NCBI GenBank assembly: GCA_017518705.1
Contig: JAFWUC010000013.1
Span: 1 to 61,112 of the forward strand
Source: Clostridia bacterium
Lineage (GTDB): Bacteria; Bacillota_A; Clostridia; Christensenellales; Aristaeellaceae
Direction of reading: 5' to 3'
Length of the DNA stretch: 61,112 nt
The translations under genes were made by a program, and so were the position numbers. How positions within the stretch are numbered: position 1 is the stretch's first letter; each line of letters begins with the position of its first letter. Positions 16,862 through 25,236 of this stretch are shown piece after piece. The notes below the pieces were generated by a model. It made no database searches. It was given only the letters and a program-made list of their open reading frames with translations, and was not told the DNA's origin.

Positions 16862-17854
16862 TTAGCCTGCCAGTATCTCGTCTATCTGCTTAAGCTGCTC
16901 TTCGGTAAAGGGCTCCGCGTGCACCGCCTGCACGTTCTCGGTGATCTGCTCGGGGCGGCTGGCGCCTATCAGCGCGCTGGTGACCACGCTGTCCCTGAGT
17001 ACCCAGCTCAGCGCCAGCTGGGACAGCTTCTGCCCCCTCTGCGCGGCTATCTCCGCCAGGCGCGCCACCTTGTCCAGCTTGTCCTCGGTGATGCTCTGGG
17101 GCTTAAGGAACCTGGGGTCGTGCCCCGCGCGGGAATCCGCCGGGATGCCGTTTAGGTACTTGCCCGTGAGCAGGCCGCCCGCCAGAGGCGCGAAGCAGAT
17201 GCAGCCCACCTTCTTTTCCCTGAGCACGTCCGTCAGCCCGTTCTCGATCCAGCGGTTGAACATGGAGTAGCTGGGCTGCTCGATAAGGCAGGGAGTCCCC
17301 AGTTTTTCCAGGGTCTCTATGGCGACCTTCGCCTCCTCGGGCTTATAGTTGGATATGCCCACATACAGCGCCTTGCCGCTTCTGACTATATGATCCAGCG
17401 CGCCCATGGTCTCCTCTATGGGCGTGTCGGGGTCGGGGCGGTGATGGTAGAATATGTCCACATAGTCCAGGTGCATGCGCTTTAAGGACTGATCCAGGGA
17501 CGCGATCAGGTACTTGCGGCTGCCGTGGTCGCCGTAGGGACCAGGCCACATGTCGTAGCCCGCCTTGGTGGAGATGATCAGTTCGTCGCGGTGGGTGTGC
17601 CAGTCCCTGTCCATGTGGATGCCGAAATTGCGCTCGGCTTCCCCGTAGGGCGGTCCGTAGTTGTTGGCCAGGTCAAAGTGGGTGATGCCGCTGTCGAATG
17701 CCGCGCGCAGCACGCTCTGCTGCTGCCCGAAGGGAGTTATGTCCCCGAAGTTGTGCCACAGCCCCAGGGAGATGGCGGGCAGAAGGATGCCGCTGGCGCC
17801 GCAACGGCGGTAGACCATGTTTTCATAGCGGTGTTCGTCCGGGATACAAGCCAT
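16862..17854 (-). CDS. Aldo/keto reductase (YghZ/Kv-beta-like)
   Basis: Start ATG 17854 after AAAAGGAGGCG gives 330 residues. The catalytic tetrad is visible: Asp and Tyr in FDLANNYGPPYGEAERNFG, Lys in LIISTKAGYDMWPGPYGDHG and His in DYVDIFYHHRPD. The insertion GYDMWPGPYGDHGSRKYL and EQPSYSMFNRWIE are typical of the L-glyceraldehyde-3-phosphate reductase (YghZ/GpR) subgroup. The NADPH-binding tail is SALIGASRPEQITENV. It reduces small aldehydes in the cytoplasm and lies immediately upstream of the URO-D gene. Confidence 0.92.
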   Translation of the reverse strand: MACIPDEHRYENMVYRRCGASGILLPAISLGLWHNFGDITPFGQQQSVLRAAFDSGITHFDLANNYGPPYGEAERNFGIHMDRDWHTHRDELIISTKAGYDMWPGPYGDHGSRKYLIASLDQSLKRMHLDYVDIFYHHRPDPDTPIEETMGALDHIVRSGKALYVGISNYKPEEAKVAIETLEKLGTPCLIEQPSYSMFNRWIENGLTDVLREKKVGCICFAPLAGGLLTGKYLNGIPADSRAGHDPRFLKPQSITEDKLDKVARLAEIAAQRGQKLSQLALSWVLRDSVVTSALIGASRPEQITENVQAVHAEPFTEEQLKQIDEILAG

Positions 17855-17932
17855 AAGCGCCTCCTTTTGTGTTTTTCCGTGATGTATCCAAAATAAAACG
17901 CCGCGGGACCGCACTTTATGCGGTCCGGGCGG

Positions 17933-18421
17933 CTATTTCTTTTTAAGCGCGTCATTGAGCGCCCCCGCGAGCTCCGGCATGGGGTTAAAGCGGATGAGCA
18001 CGTGCCTGCCCTCCCGCTTCATCACCAGCGCCTGCCTGGGATAGGGGCTGTATTTGTAGGAATAGTTCTTTCGCTTTTTTACGGCGTATTTGCTTTCCGC
18101 CTTGGCTTCGTCCCCGAAAAACAGTATCTCCCGGGTCAAAAGCGCCTCTTCCAGCCGGGGTTTTATGAAGAACACCCGGTAAAACGACAGCTTCTGCCCT
18201 TCCAGCTCGTAAATGCAGTTTAGGCAGTACTTCCTTAAAATGTACACGAACGCCGCCACCGCCACCAGCCACAGCACGACGCTGCCCAGCATATTGCTTA
18301 TCCAGCCTTTGGCTATCGCCCAGCGCCCCAGCGCGTCAAGACCGTACAGCCCACCAACGCTGAGGATAATTATCACCACCGCGGTCCTGGGCTTAAGCGT
18401 GCCCTTGGAAGACTGGGTCAT
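17933..18421 (-). CDS. Membrane protein with two N-terminal helices, unknown
   Basis: The 162-residue protein has hydrophobic segments VVIIILSVGGLYGLDALGRW and MLGSVVLWLVAVAAFVYIL, then a cytoplasmic PH-like beta domain (LNCIYELEGQKLSFYRVFFIK, then EILFFGDEAKAESKY). The start overlaps the preceding gene's stop by 4 bp (18418-18421), so translation is coupled. No family recognised. Confidence 0.72.
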   Translation of the reverse strand: MTQSSKGTLKPRTAVVIIILSVGGLYGLDALGRWAIAKGWISNMLGSVVLWLVAVAAFVYILRKYCLNCIYELEGQKLSFYRVFFIKPRLEEALLTREILFFGDEAKAESKYAVKKRKNYSYKYSPYPRQALVMKREGRHVLIRFNPMPELAGALNDALKKK

Positions 18422-19137
18422 TCCTGCGTCTCCTCGGTCGGGGCGGGCTTTAACAGGTCATAGAACTTGTCCAGCACGTACATGGACGTATCCGGGTTGG
18501 CGCTGGAGATCAGCATGCCCGCGTACATGCCCCGGTTGTCGAAGGAATTCATCTGTATCGCCCCGCCCAGGCTCTCCATGCTCACCGCGTAGGCGTGCTC
18601 GGGCCGGTCCGCGTTGTCCTCGGTCTCCTCCACGCCCTCGGGAAGGGGCTCCTTCTCCCACATTATCTCCGCTTCGGGGTGGTTCTGCACGAACTGCTCA
18701 AAGTACTCCGCTTCCTCCAGGGGCCTTAAATTGCCGCCCTGGAGCAGGGACCTGGTCATCGCTTCCGTCTGCAGGAAGAAGTCGTTGCTGCCCGCCGACA
18801 GCTGCAGTATGTAAAGCTGGTAATAGTTGTAGGCTTCCTGGCTGTTCATGTCGCCCTCGAACATGATGGACGTGAACTTGACCGCCTTTAATTCCGGGTC
18901 GACCTCCTGACCGAGCCTGAGCAGCTCGTCGCTCACGCCGTTTAACTGCTCGGTGTTGGAATACGAGCGCACTATGGCGAAATTCACGGAATACTTGTCC
19001 GCGGGCTCGCGGTTGGTGACCATGGTAAAGAACATGCTGGCCAGCGCCACCGCGATCAGCGCGCCGATTATATACGCCCTGCCGGAATAGCCCCAGTGGT
19101 CCTTGAGTTTCTGCTTGGTGATTCGTGTATCGGGCAT
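18418..19137 (-). CDS. Single-pass membrane-anchored extracytoplasmic protein, unknown
   Basis: Start ATG 19137 (AAGGAGTACGTT upstream) gives 239 residues. A short basic cytoplasmic tail and one helix (GRAYIIGALIAVALASMFFTMV) are followed by a soluble, acidic domain (for example LPEGVEETEDNADRPEHAYA). The fold is not recognised. Coupled by a 4-bp overlap to the downstream membrane protein, so the pair probably works together at the membrane. Confidence 0.72.
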   Translation of the reverse strand: MPDTRITKQKLKDHWGYSGRAYIIGALIAVALASMFFTMVTNREPADKYSVNFAIVRSYSNTEQLNGVSDELLRLGQEVDPELKAVKFTSIMFEGDMNSQEAYNYYQLYILQLSAGSNDFFLQTEAMTRSLLQGGNLRPLEEAEYFEQFVQNHPEAEIMWEKEPLPEGVEETEDNADRPEHAYAVSMESLGGAIQMNSFDNRGMYAGMLISSANPDTSMYVLDKFYDLLKPAPTEETQE

Positions 19138-19243
19138 AACGTACTCCTTATGTTCGGTATGTGGAACGGGTCTTTTTTCCCCGCGCGGGCCATATGACGC
19201 CTGCCTGAATCCGGCAAAAGGCCTTACGCGGGACAAGACCGCC

Positions 19244-19918
19244 TTAATTCATTTCCTCTATGTGCCTTATGTACTCCAGGCTCTTGAGCGCCTCGATTAT
19301 CTCCCTGTGGGTCTTGTACTTTTTGAGCTCGCTGCTGACGATGGTGAGCGCCACGGTGTACACGCTTATGCCGGAGTTCACATAGGCGGGGTTCAGTTCT
19401 ATCTCGTCTATGCGGATGCCCAGCTCCCTCACCGTAGCCACGAAGGACGGCAGGCTGGTGGCGCTGTTCAGTTCCGCCTGCACCTCAAAGTGGTTGCAGC
19501 GGTTCTTAAGGTACTCTTCCAGTGTGGGCATCACGGAGATGGTCAGGTACAGCCCCGCCAGCGCCAGCGCCGCCACCAGGTAGTAGCCCGCGCCGATTAT
19601 CAGCCCTATCACGCCGCACGCCCACAGCGTGGCGGAGGTGGTCAGGCCCTTTATCTGGTTTTTCGCGCTGAAGAATATGCTGTTCACCGCCACCGACGAC
19701 ACCGCGATTATGGCCGCGGCGGACAGGATGTATATGCTCGCGCCGAACCTGTCGTGCAGGTAAAGCTCCAGCATCATGACTATGTCGGTGGAGAGCGTCA
19801 CCACCATGAATGTGCGCAGGCCCGCGCTGTGGCGCTTGGAGGCTCTTTCCCAGCCCACCAGGCCGCCCACCAGGATGGCCAGCACTATCTTGATCGATAC
19901 GTTCAGAATGTCGTTCAT
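19244..19918 (-). CDS. MgtC/SapB-family membrane protein
   Basis: The 224-residue protein has the MgtC hallmarks: GGLVGWERASKRHSAGLRTF (conserved G-x-ERE/A-x6-AG-x-RT motif), four to five hydrophobic helices up to residue ~140, and a C-terminal ACT-like soluble domain (ELNSATSLPSFVATVRELGI). In other bacteria MgtC-like proteins affect magnesium homeostasis and the F1Fo ATPase; the role here is inferred only. It is followed on the same strand by the antiporter gene's distal end after ~70 bp of 'TTAGCTTTT'-type repeat. Confidence 0.88.
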   Translation of the reverse strand: MNDILNVSIKIVLAILVGGLVGWERASKRHSAGLRTFMVVTLSTDIVMMLELYLHDRFGASIYILSAAAIIAVSSVAVNSIFFSAKNQIKGLTTSATLWACGVIGLIIGAGYYLVAALALAGLYLTISVMPTLEEYLKNRCNHFEVQAELNSATSLPSFVATVRELGIRIDEIELNPAYVNSGISVYTVALTIVSSELKKYKTHREIIEALKSLEYIRHIEEMN

Positions 19919-19929
19919 TTTATCCTCCG

Positions 19930-19988
19930 GGACAAGCTTTCAGCTTTTGGCTGTAAGCTTCTGTCAGCTCGAAGCTAAAAGCTAAGAG
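19930..19988. repeat. AGCTTTTAGCT-type simple repeat
   Basis: Interspersed AGCTTTxxGC and AGCTAAAAGCT words between mgtC and the antiporter gene. The same words occur at 45205-45295, 56325-56340 and 59540-59572, in gaps rich in palindromic repeats. Confidence 0.6.
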
Positions 19989-21418
19989 TTACCTTCTCAT
20001 CCGCTTGCCCGTGCGCCTTTCACGGGTGACGGCGGCGTAATATTCCTCCGCGGCGCCGGTAAACGCTTCCTCGTTTTCGTTCACCAGTTTTGCGGGCAGG
20101 GTCTTCTGTATAAGCTGGATGCGCTCGACCAGCTTCTGGGTCTCGGTCTTCCGGGTGCCGTCGGGCATCAGTTCGTCCACGGGCGCCAGGTCCTCTATCT
20201 TATCCGAATACGAGCCGGACAGGCTCAGCGCGGCTTTGGCGGAAGCGGGGCCGATCAGTTCGTACAGCACGCTGGAGGAAAGTATTATCGTCTCCAGCAT
20301 GGGCCCGCCGTTGGCGCCCAGGGTCCTCGCGCCCAGCGCCGCAAGACCTATCGCCACGCCCGCCTGGGGTATCAGCGCCATGCCCATGTAATTGGTCACC
20401 TTTCTGGACTTGCCCGCCGCCCTGCAGCCCAGGTAAGCGCCCATGTACTTGCCCAGTATCCTGACTATAAAGTACAGTACGCCTATCACCAGCAGGGAAG
20501 TGCCGCCCATGCCCTCCCCCGTGGACAAAAGCACCTTAAGGTCGAAGTTCATGCCGCTGCGCACGAAGAACAGCAGCAGCAGCGGGGGCGACCAGTAGTT
20601 GAGCTGCTTGAACAGCTTGTCGTCGTCGGTGATGTTTATGTACACCGTCGCCATGGACATGCAGCCCAATAGCGGGCTTATGTCGAACAGCGCGCAGATG
20701 CCGCAGAAGGCGAACAAGAGCGCAATCGCGATTATCAAGCGGTTGTCGGTGGAGCGCTTTTTGAGTATGGCGGACAAAAGCGCGCCGAACGCGCCGCCCA
20801 GCACCAGCGCCGCCAGGGTGGTGCCTATGGGCAGAAGGATGTTGTGGATGTCAACCTGCCCGCCGTTTAGGCTGCTCACGGCGATGGAGATGGCTATGGA
20901 GTACGCCATCAGGCTCACCACGTTGTCCAGCGCCACGACCTGCAGCAGGGTGTTCACGAAGTCGCCCTTCGCGCCGGTCTGGCGTATGGTCATCATGGTG
21001 GACGCGGGCGCCGTGGCGCTGGCGAGCGCCGCCAGCACTATCGAAAACGCCAGCGACAGCCCCAGACCAGATACGTCAGCACGAACACCAGCAGGCTGGT
21101 CAGAAGCGCCTCGGTGAGGGTGATGAATATCACCTTGGCTCCGTTCTGCTTAAGCGCCGAAAAGCGGAAGAACTGGCCCGTGGAGAACGCGATGAAACTC
21201 AGCGCCACGTCCGACAGGAAGGCGGTGCCCTGTATCATGTCCCTGTCTATCAGCTTTAACCCGCAGGGACCGATAGCGATGCCCGCCAGTATGTATGCGG
21301 TCACATCCGGCAGGGACAGCTTTTTGGTGACCCGGGTAAACAGAAACCCGCTGGTCAGCATTATCGCCACGGAGATTATCACCGAGGCGACGGGTGAATA
21401 CTCTTGCAGGCCGGGCAT
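19989..21418 (-). pseudogene. CPA2-type Na+/H+ (Kef-like) antiporter, single-base frameshift
   Basis: Two minus-strand reading frames form one cation:proton antiporter: 21038-21418 encodes the N-terminal 120 residues (VTAYILAGIAIGPCGLKLID, then FSTGQFFRFSALK) and 19989-21038 the rest, including ASATAPASTMMTIRQTGAKGD (the usual ATSPA-like ion-binding loop), VGCMSM-type helices and a C-terminal tail. The frame breaks at a run of four G at 21060-21063; one more G would restore LVWGLSLAFSIVLAALASAT. This is either a real inactivating mutation, phase variation at a homopolymer, or a sequencing error. The promoter is intact (21471-21499). About 476 residues when joined. Confidence 0.85.
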
Positions 21419-21470
21419 AAGAGTTTGCCGCGGAGACCGCGGAAAAACCTTTCCTTTTCTTGTTCCTTAC

Positions 21471-21499
21471 ATTATACACCCGCATTAGGGCAATGTCAA
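21471..21499 (-). promoter_or_regulatory. Promoter of the antiporter gene
   Basis: Minus strand TTGACA (21494-21499), 17-bp spacer, TATAAT (21471-21476). The leader contains the inverted repeat CCGCGG-tct-CCGCGG near 21428-21442. Confidence 0.88.
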
Positions 21500-21548
21500 A
21501 GGGGTCCGCCCCGTCACGGACTTGAGGCGCCACTGGATTTGTCCGGGC

Positions 21549-21562
21549 GGATATGGTATAAT
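21549..21562 (+). promoter_or_regulatory. Extended -10 promoter of the 21608 gene
   Basis: ATGGTATAAT with TG one base before TATAAT (21557-21562). No good -35, which is expected for an extended -10 promoter. Confidence 0.65.
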
Positions 21563-21607
21563 CTTCCCGTTGTGATATAACTGTCATTCGATCCGGGAGA
21601 TGCATCC

Positions 21608-22003
21608 ATGAAACACAAACTCTTGATTTTTATCGCCGTGATATGTTTATTCGGCTTCGTTCTGGCGGAGTCCGACGCGTTTTTGGACTATTTTACCGCC
21701 CGGGACTGGTTCTCCATGGAGTCGGCACGGAACGCCGCCGTCCCCGAAGGCCTGACCGAGCGGGAGGAAGCGATCTACCGCGCGGGCTTCGCCAGTGGCC
21801 ATTACGACGCGCTGAACCCCGAGTACATAGAGGGCCTGTTCGTGCTGAACACCAAAACCAGAAAGTTCCACCTGTCCAACTGCATGCAGACCCTGCTCAT
21901 AAACACCGGGAACCGGCAGCACAGCACCCTTTCTGCCCGGGAGCTTACCGAACAGGGTTACAAGCCCTGCGGCGCCTGCAACCCGGACCGTAAAGACAAA
22001 TGA
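21608..22003 (+). CDS. Small exported protein with an Ada-like Cys-rich metal-binding motif
   Basis: The 131-residue protein begins with a signal peptide or anchor (MKHKLLIFIAVICLFGFVLAE). The C-terminal part reads VLNTKTRKFHLSNCMQTLLI and ends GYKPCGACNP. This FHxxxC...GYxPCxxCxP arrangement resembles the small zinc-binding domain of Ada and of many exported Firmicutes proteins, with four potential Cys/His ligands. RBS GGGAGATG. The next gene (22076) follows after 72 bp on the same strand. Function unknown. Confidence 0.75.
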   Translation: MKHKLLIFIAVICLFGFVLAESDAFLDYFTARDWFSMESARNAAVPEGLTEREEAIYRAGFASGHYDALNPEYIEGLFVLNTKTRKFHLSNCMQTLLINTGNRQHSTLSARELTEQGYKPCGACNPDRKDK

Positions 22004-22075
22004 ACCTGCGCCCTGAGCGCTCGGAGCTTAACGGATACCGTTTCCACGACTTAAATTTTTTACCGGAGCCTGACC

Positions 22076-22696
22076 ATGCTTAACAGAACGCACCTGGCGG
22101 TGGGTATGGCCGCGTCGCTGGCGGCGTCATTCTTTATACTCCAGCCGCAGAACCTGAGCGACGTTATCGTGTCCGTCGCGGGCGGCGCCGTGGGCGGCGT
22201 GTTCGCGGACGTGGACACCGTCAGCCACGACAAAAAGCACGACGCCCTGATCGGACAATTGCTTGGCGCGCTGGCGCTGTTTGCCGCCGCGTCGCTGGAC
22301 CTGTATTTCAAGCTCGGCGTGTGCGAATTCGTGACTGGGCCCAACCGCCGGGTGTCCATAGCCGCCGCGGTCGGCATAGTTTTCCTGTATATGTTCGGCT
22401 TTCTGTCACCCCACCGCACCTTCACCCACTCGCTGATCGCCATGGCGCTGTTTTCGGGCTGTTTCGCCCTTATCTACACGCGCCTGGGCTTCGCGGTGCT
22501 GGCGGGCTACGTTTCTCACCTGGCGCTGGACCTGATGACCAAAAAAGAGGTCCATCTGTTCTATCCCATAAAGACCGGCGTGTGCCTGAGGCTTTTCTAC
22601 TCCGGCAAGACCGCCGACAAATTCTTCCTGCGCCTGGGTCTCGCCGCCACTATCGGTCTTGCGGCGTACAGGCTGTATCCTTATATTTTCAGCTGA
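22076..22696 (+). CDS. YdjM/DUF457-family membrane-bound metal-dependent hydrolase
   Basis: The 206-residue protein has four to five membrane helices and the family's His/Asp motifs: RTHLAVGM at the N terminus, FADVDTVSHDKKHDALIG, SPHRTFTHSLIAMAL and YVSHLALDLMTKKEVHLFYP. In E. coli ydjM is LexA-controlled; I see no obvious LexA box here. RBS CCGGAG. It is the last GC-rich gene before an AT-rich foreign segment. Confidence 0.88.
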   Translation: MLNRTHLAVGMAASLAASFFILQPQNLSDVIVSVAGGAVGGVFADVDTVSHDKKHDALIGQLLGALALFAAASLDLYFKLGVCEFVTGPNRRVSIAAAVGIVFLYMFGFLSPHRTFTHSLIAMALFSGCFALIYTRLGFAVLAGYVSHLALDLMTKKEVHLFYPIKTGVCLRLFYSGKTADKFFLRLGLAATIGLAAYRLYPYIFS

Positions 22697-22744
22697 CGCA
22701 GATACGCGGAAAACCGGAGAAATTGAAATAACGGCGGCAGTTTT

Positions 22745-23310
22745 TTGGTTCATGACTACTGGAACAGTCGGTTCTTTACATTCGCGGATGAAGGAAAAAT
22801 TCGTTTTTCAACTTCAGAAGATAATTATAAAGAATATGAAATAAAAGATAAAAAAGAAAATAAGAGACGTATTGCCGTATCAGATCATTCACAGCCTTAT
22901 CGATACCTCTTTATCCGAAATGAAAGCGGAATTAATCTGACCTCAGATTCCAGTTGGCAAGAATCATTTTACGAATTGCCGAAAGAAGATGGAAATCCTA
23001 TTCATTTTTCAAAACTAGCTTATAAGCTGGATAATGAAGAAGATTTGTTTATGATTGTTCGGGAAAGAAGATTTCCTGGTGTACATAAAAAAGAGTACGG
23101 AAGCTGTATTATGGTTTTCGCATGGGGAAATTCATATGTGAATTTAAACTCGCTTCATTATTCAATAATAATATTAAAACACTATACCGTATTCTGAAAA
23201 AACACCGCAATAATTGTTTTGTAATCGGTAAGTATAATATTATAGAAAACAGTATTATTGATAAATCTATTATCGATGTGACAGATATATTCTTTCCGAA
23301 AAAGCACTGA
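22745..23310 (+). pseudogene. AT-rich gene remnant, 5'-truncated and frameshifted, unknown
   Basis: The segment is far richer in A+T than both sides. One frame (22745-23197) reads NSRFFTFADEGKIRFSTSED and continues to YGSCIMVFAWGN with no ATG start (only TTG) and no RBS. A second frame (from 23122) continues plausibly as FICEFKLASLFNNNIKTLYR and ends DIFFPKKH. The switch falls in the GGGG of gcatggggaaatt near 23124-23132. I read this as the 3' part of one transferred gene that lost its start and then a frame. No family recognised. Confidence 0.55.
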
Positions 23311-23470
23311 TTAAACAACACGAATACAACTACTTGACACAATAGATGGGTACAAATTCTTGTGTAAACAAAACCCGGGATTATGTCAGTAGTTTGCTAA
23401 ACTGCATACCAATCTGAACGCTAAAAGAATAGTTTCCACAGGCTTGCAAGAGCATATAATTGCGCATTAT
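23311..23470. other. Gene-free AT-rich gap with a possible integrase 3'-end scar
   Basis: The words GGGTACAAATTC and GTGTAAACAAAAC at ~23347-23376 resemble the region downstream of the integrase remnant at 28206-28330 (GGGTACGAATC, GTGTAAACGAAAC). This is short and weak evidence that the island once extended this far left. Nothing else is seen here. Confidence 0.3.
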
Positions 23471-23507
23471 AAAACCACGAAAAGCTTATGCTTCTCCGTG
23501 GTTATGA
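23471..23507 (-). terminator. Terminator downstream of the GDPD gene
   Basis: Minus strand AACCACGgAGAAGC-ataa-GCTTtTCGTGGTT followed by TTATA. The ~180 bp between it and the GDPD stop holds a 40-codon open frame (VNDNGPDAMVQEAGIPVQVP) with no start, possibly another gene tail. Confidence 0.75.
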
Positions 23508-23685
23508 CCGGGAGTCTTTTTTTCTTTTTCCAAACAAACGTTGCTTTCACGGCGTTATCCGCGCTTTTTCGATCTTTTTACCTTGTGGACCGAGGCGGGG
23601 CCCATTACGGGGACCTGGACAGGTATCCCTGCTTCCTGCACCATCGCGTCCGGACCGTTATCGTTGACGGCATCGGCCCGCTCTC

Positions 23686-24531
23686 TCAGCGCAGCTTCAG
23701 CTGTTCAAAGATCCGTTTCGTGTTGGAGGGATAGTTGGCAATGATCATTTCTATCCCCTCTTCCACGGCTCTCCCAATTATCTCCTCGGTGTCCCACGGG
23801 GAACAGCAGATGCAGGGACACATGCCGTAGCTCTTTAACTCCGTCATTTTTTCGTGCGGCAGCAAAGGCTTCCTCTGCGCTTCCAGCCAGTCGCGGGAAC
23901 CGTCCTCGCGGACTTTTACGTTGATCACCGCGGCATACAGCGAGTGCTCATATATGTCCTCCCCGAAATCCCCGATCATCACGTAGGAAGGATATACGCT
24001 CTCGATCGGATAGCGTCCGCAGTATTCCCCGACCACATAGCGCAGCGCCGCGCAGGACCGGGAGCAGAACACCACCCGCTCCCCCATTCCCGCCTCTTCG
24101 ACCAGGCGGACGATCCCGTCTATCGTCCGATAGGCCGTGTCCCCCATCATTTCGGGGTAATCCTTAAGTTCCAGGTTCAGCAAAAAGCCCGGCACTGGCT
24201 TGGCCATCTCAAGCAGCTCGTTCAGCGTGGGGACCGGCTCAAAACCAAACCCGAGGCGGAACTTTTCGGCCACGTTCAGCTTACTCACTTCCTCAAACGT
24301 CATCTGCGTAAGCCTGCCTTCGCTGAGGGTCGTCGCAGTTACATCGTCGTCGTGCATAAGCACGATGCGGCCGTCCTTCGTGGCGTGCAGGTTGGTCTCA
24401 ATGCCGTCCAGCCCCATATCGATCGCCCGCTTAAAGCCCGAAAGCGAATTGGCCGGCAGTTCCCCGTATACGCCCTGATGCCCGAGAAGCAGGATCCGAT
24501 GCTCCCGCGTCGCCCTTACAAACCCGTTCAT
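23686..24531 (-). CDS. Glycerophosphodiester phosphodiesterase family protein
   Basis: The start is ATG 24531 with AGGGACAGGATAA upstream (281 residues); a GTG at 24549 in frame is less likely. The GDPD TIM barrel is evident from RILLLGHQGVYGELPANSLSGF (HRG replaced by HQG), GLDGIETNLHATKDGRIVLM (E-x-N/D metal ligands), HDDDVTATTLSEGRL, LNLELKDYPEMM and a C-terminal GIEMIIANYPSN. In typical members HRG/HQG His and the ExD/ExN pair bind metal and hydrolyse glycerophosphodiesters to glycerol-3-phosphate. The sequence is otherwise canonical. It is driven from a promoter lying inside the remains of a primase gene. Confidence 0.88.
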   Translation of the reverse strand: MNGFVRATREHRILLLGHQGVYGELPANSLSGFKRAIDMGLDGIETNLHATKDGRIVLMHDDDVTATTLSEGRLTQMTFEEVSKLNVAEKFRLGFGFEPVPTLNELLEMAKPVPGFLLNLELKDYPEMMGDTAYRTIDGIVRLVEEAGMGERVVFCSRSCAALRYVVGEYCGRYPIESVYPSYVMIGDFGEDIYEHSLYAAVINVKVREDGSRDWLEAQRKPLLPHEKMTELKSYGMCPCICCSPWDTEEIIGRAVEEGIEMIIANYPSNTKRIFEQLKLR

Positions 24532-24605
24532 TTTATCCTGTCCCTTCACGTCTTCCGCTGAGCGCTCACGAGAGGACCCTGCTCCGTTGTGACGCTCACA
24601 GCAGT

Positions 24606-24634
24606 ATTATAGTAAAGCCGTTATCTGCCGTCAA
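24606..24634 (-). promoter_or_regulatory. Promoter of the GDPD gene, inside a primase remnant
   Basis: Minus strand TTGACG (24629-24634), 17-bp spacer, TATAAT (24606-24611). The -35 region and part of the spacer are the last codons of the truncated primase frame. Confidence 0.85.
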
Positions 24635-25010
24635 CACCCGTCCCGCACACGTTTATGTGATATCCGTTTCCGCTGGGAGTACGCTCTATGTACGTGTCGC
24701 GGAACATATCCAGTATTTCCGCCTCGAGGCTGTTTGGTTTGCCTTCATCGTTGTGAGCGTCGATATCTATAGCGCCAACAACGTAATTACTGTCATTTTC
24801 ACGCTGTGACAGGTAGAAACCGAGCCCGGCAACATTCTCATCCAACTCTTTCAGCTGCTGCATGGCTTCGAATGTTTGCCAATAGTTGGGCTCATTGGGG
24901 TTGCCTTTTTTTGATGTGCTTACATATGGCATCTTCCTGGGTTTCTCGTTGTCCGGGTCTTTTTCTTTCTTCCAGACACACCAGCGTTTCTCCTGCTGCA
25001 GCTTTTTCAT
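24621..25010 (-). pseudogene. Phage/plasmid primase-type replication protein, N-terminal fragment
   Basis: A strong RBS (GGAGGTCAAC) and ATG 25010 open a frame of 129 residues: KLQQEKRWCVWKKEKDPDNE, MPYVSTSKKGNPNEPNYWQT, then VVGAIDIDAHN and IERTPSGNGYHI. These motifs mark the N-terminal catalytic region of mobile-element primases related to D5/NrS-1-type replication proteins, which normally exceed 500 residues. The frame ends abruptly at 24621. It is the relic of an earlier mobile element now abutting the GDPD gene. Confidence 0.75.
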
Positions 25011-25236
25011 GTTGACCTCCCCGTGAACCGTAGTGAACTCTCTTCCGGCTACAGTTTATCATGAACAACGGGCAGCTGTGAATAGGAAAGCAGAAAAAAC
25101 TATCATCTCCTGTGAAAAACATCGGAAAATAGGCAGAAATCAGGCTTTCACGGCGCATTTTGTAAACGAAAGCTGATTGACGGAAAAAAACGCTACATCT
25201 ATGATTAGCGGGGAGTCTTGTGTCAGGAGGCAAAGC

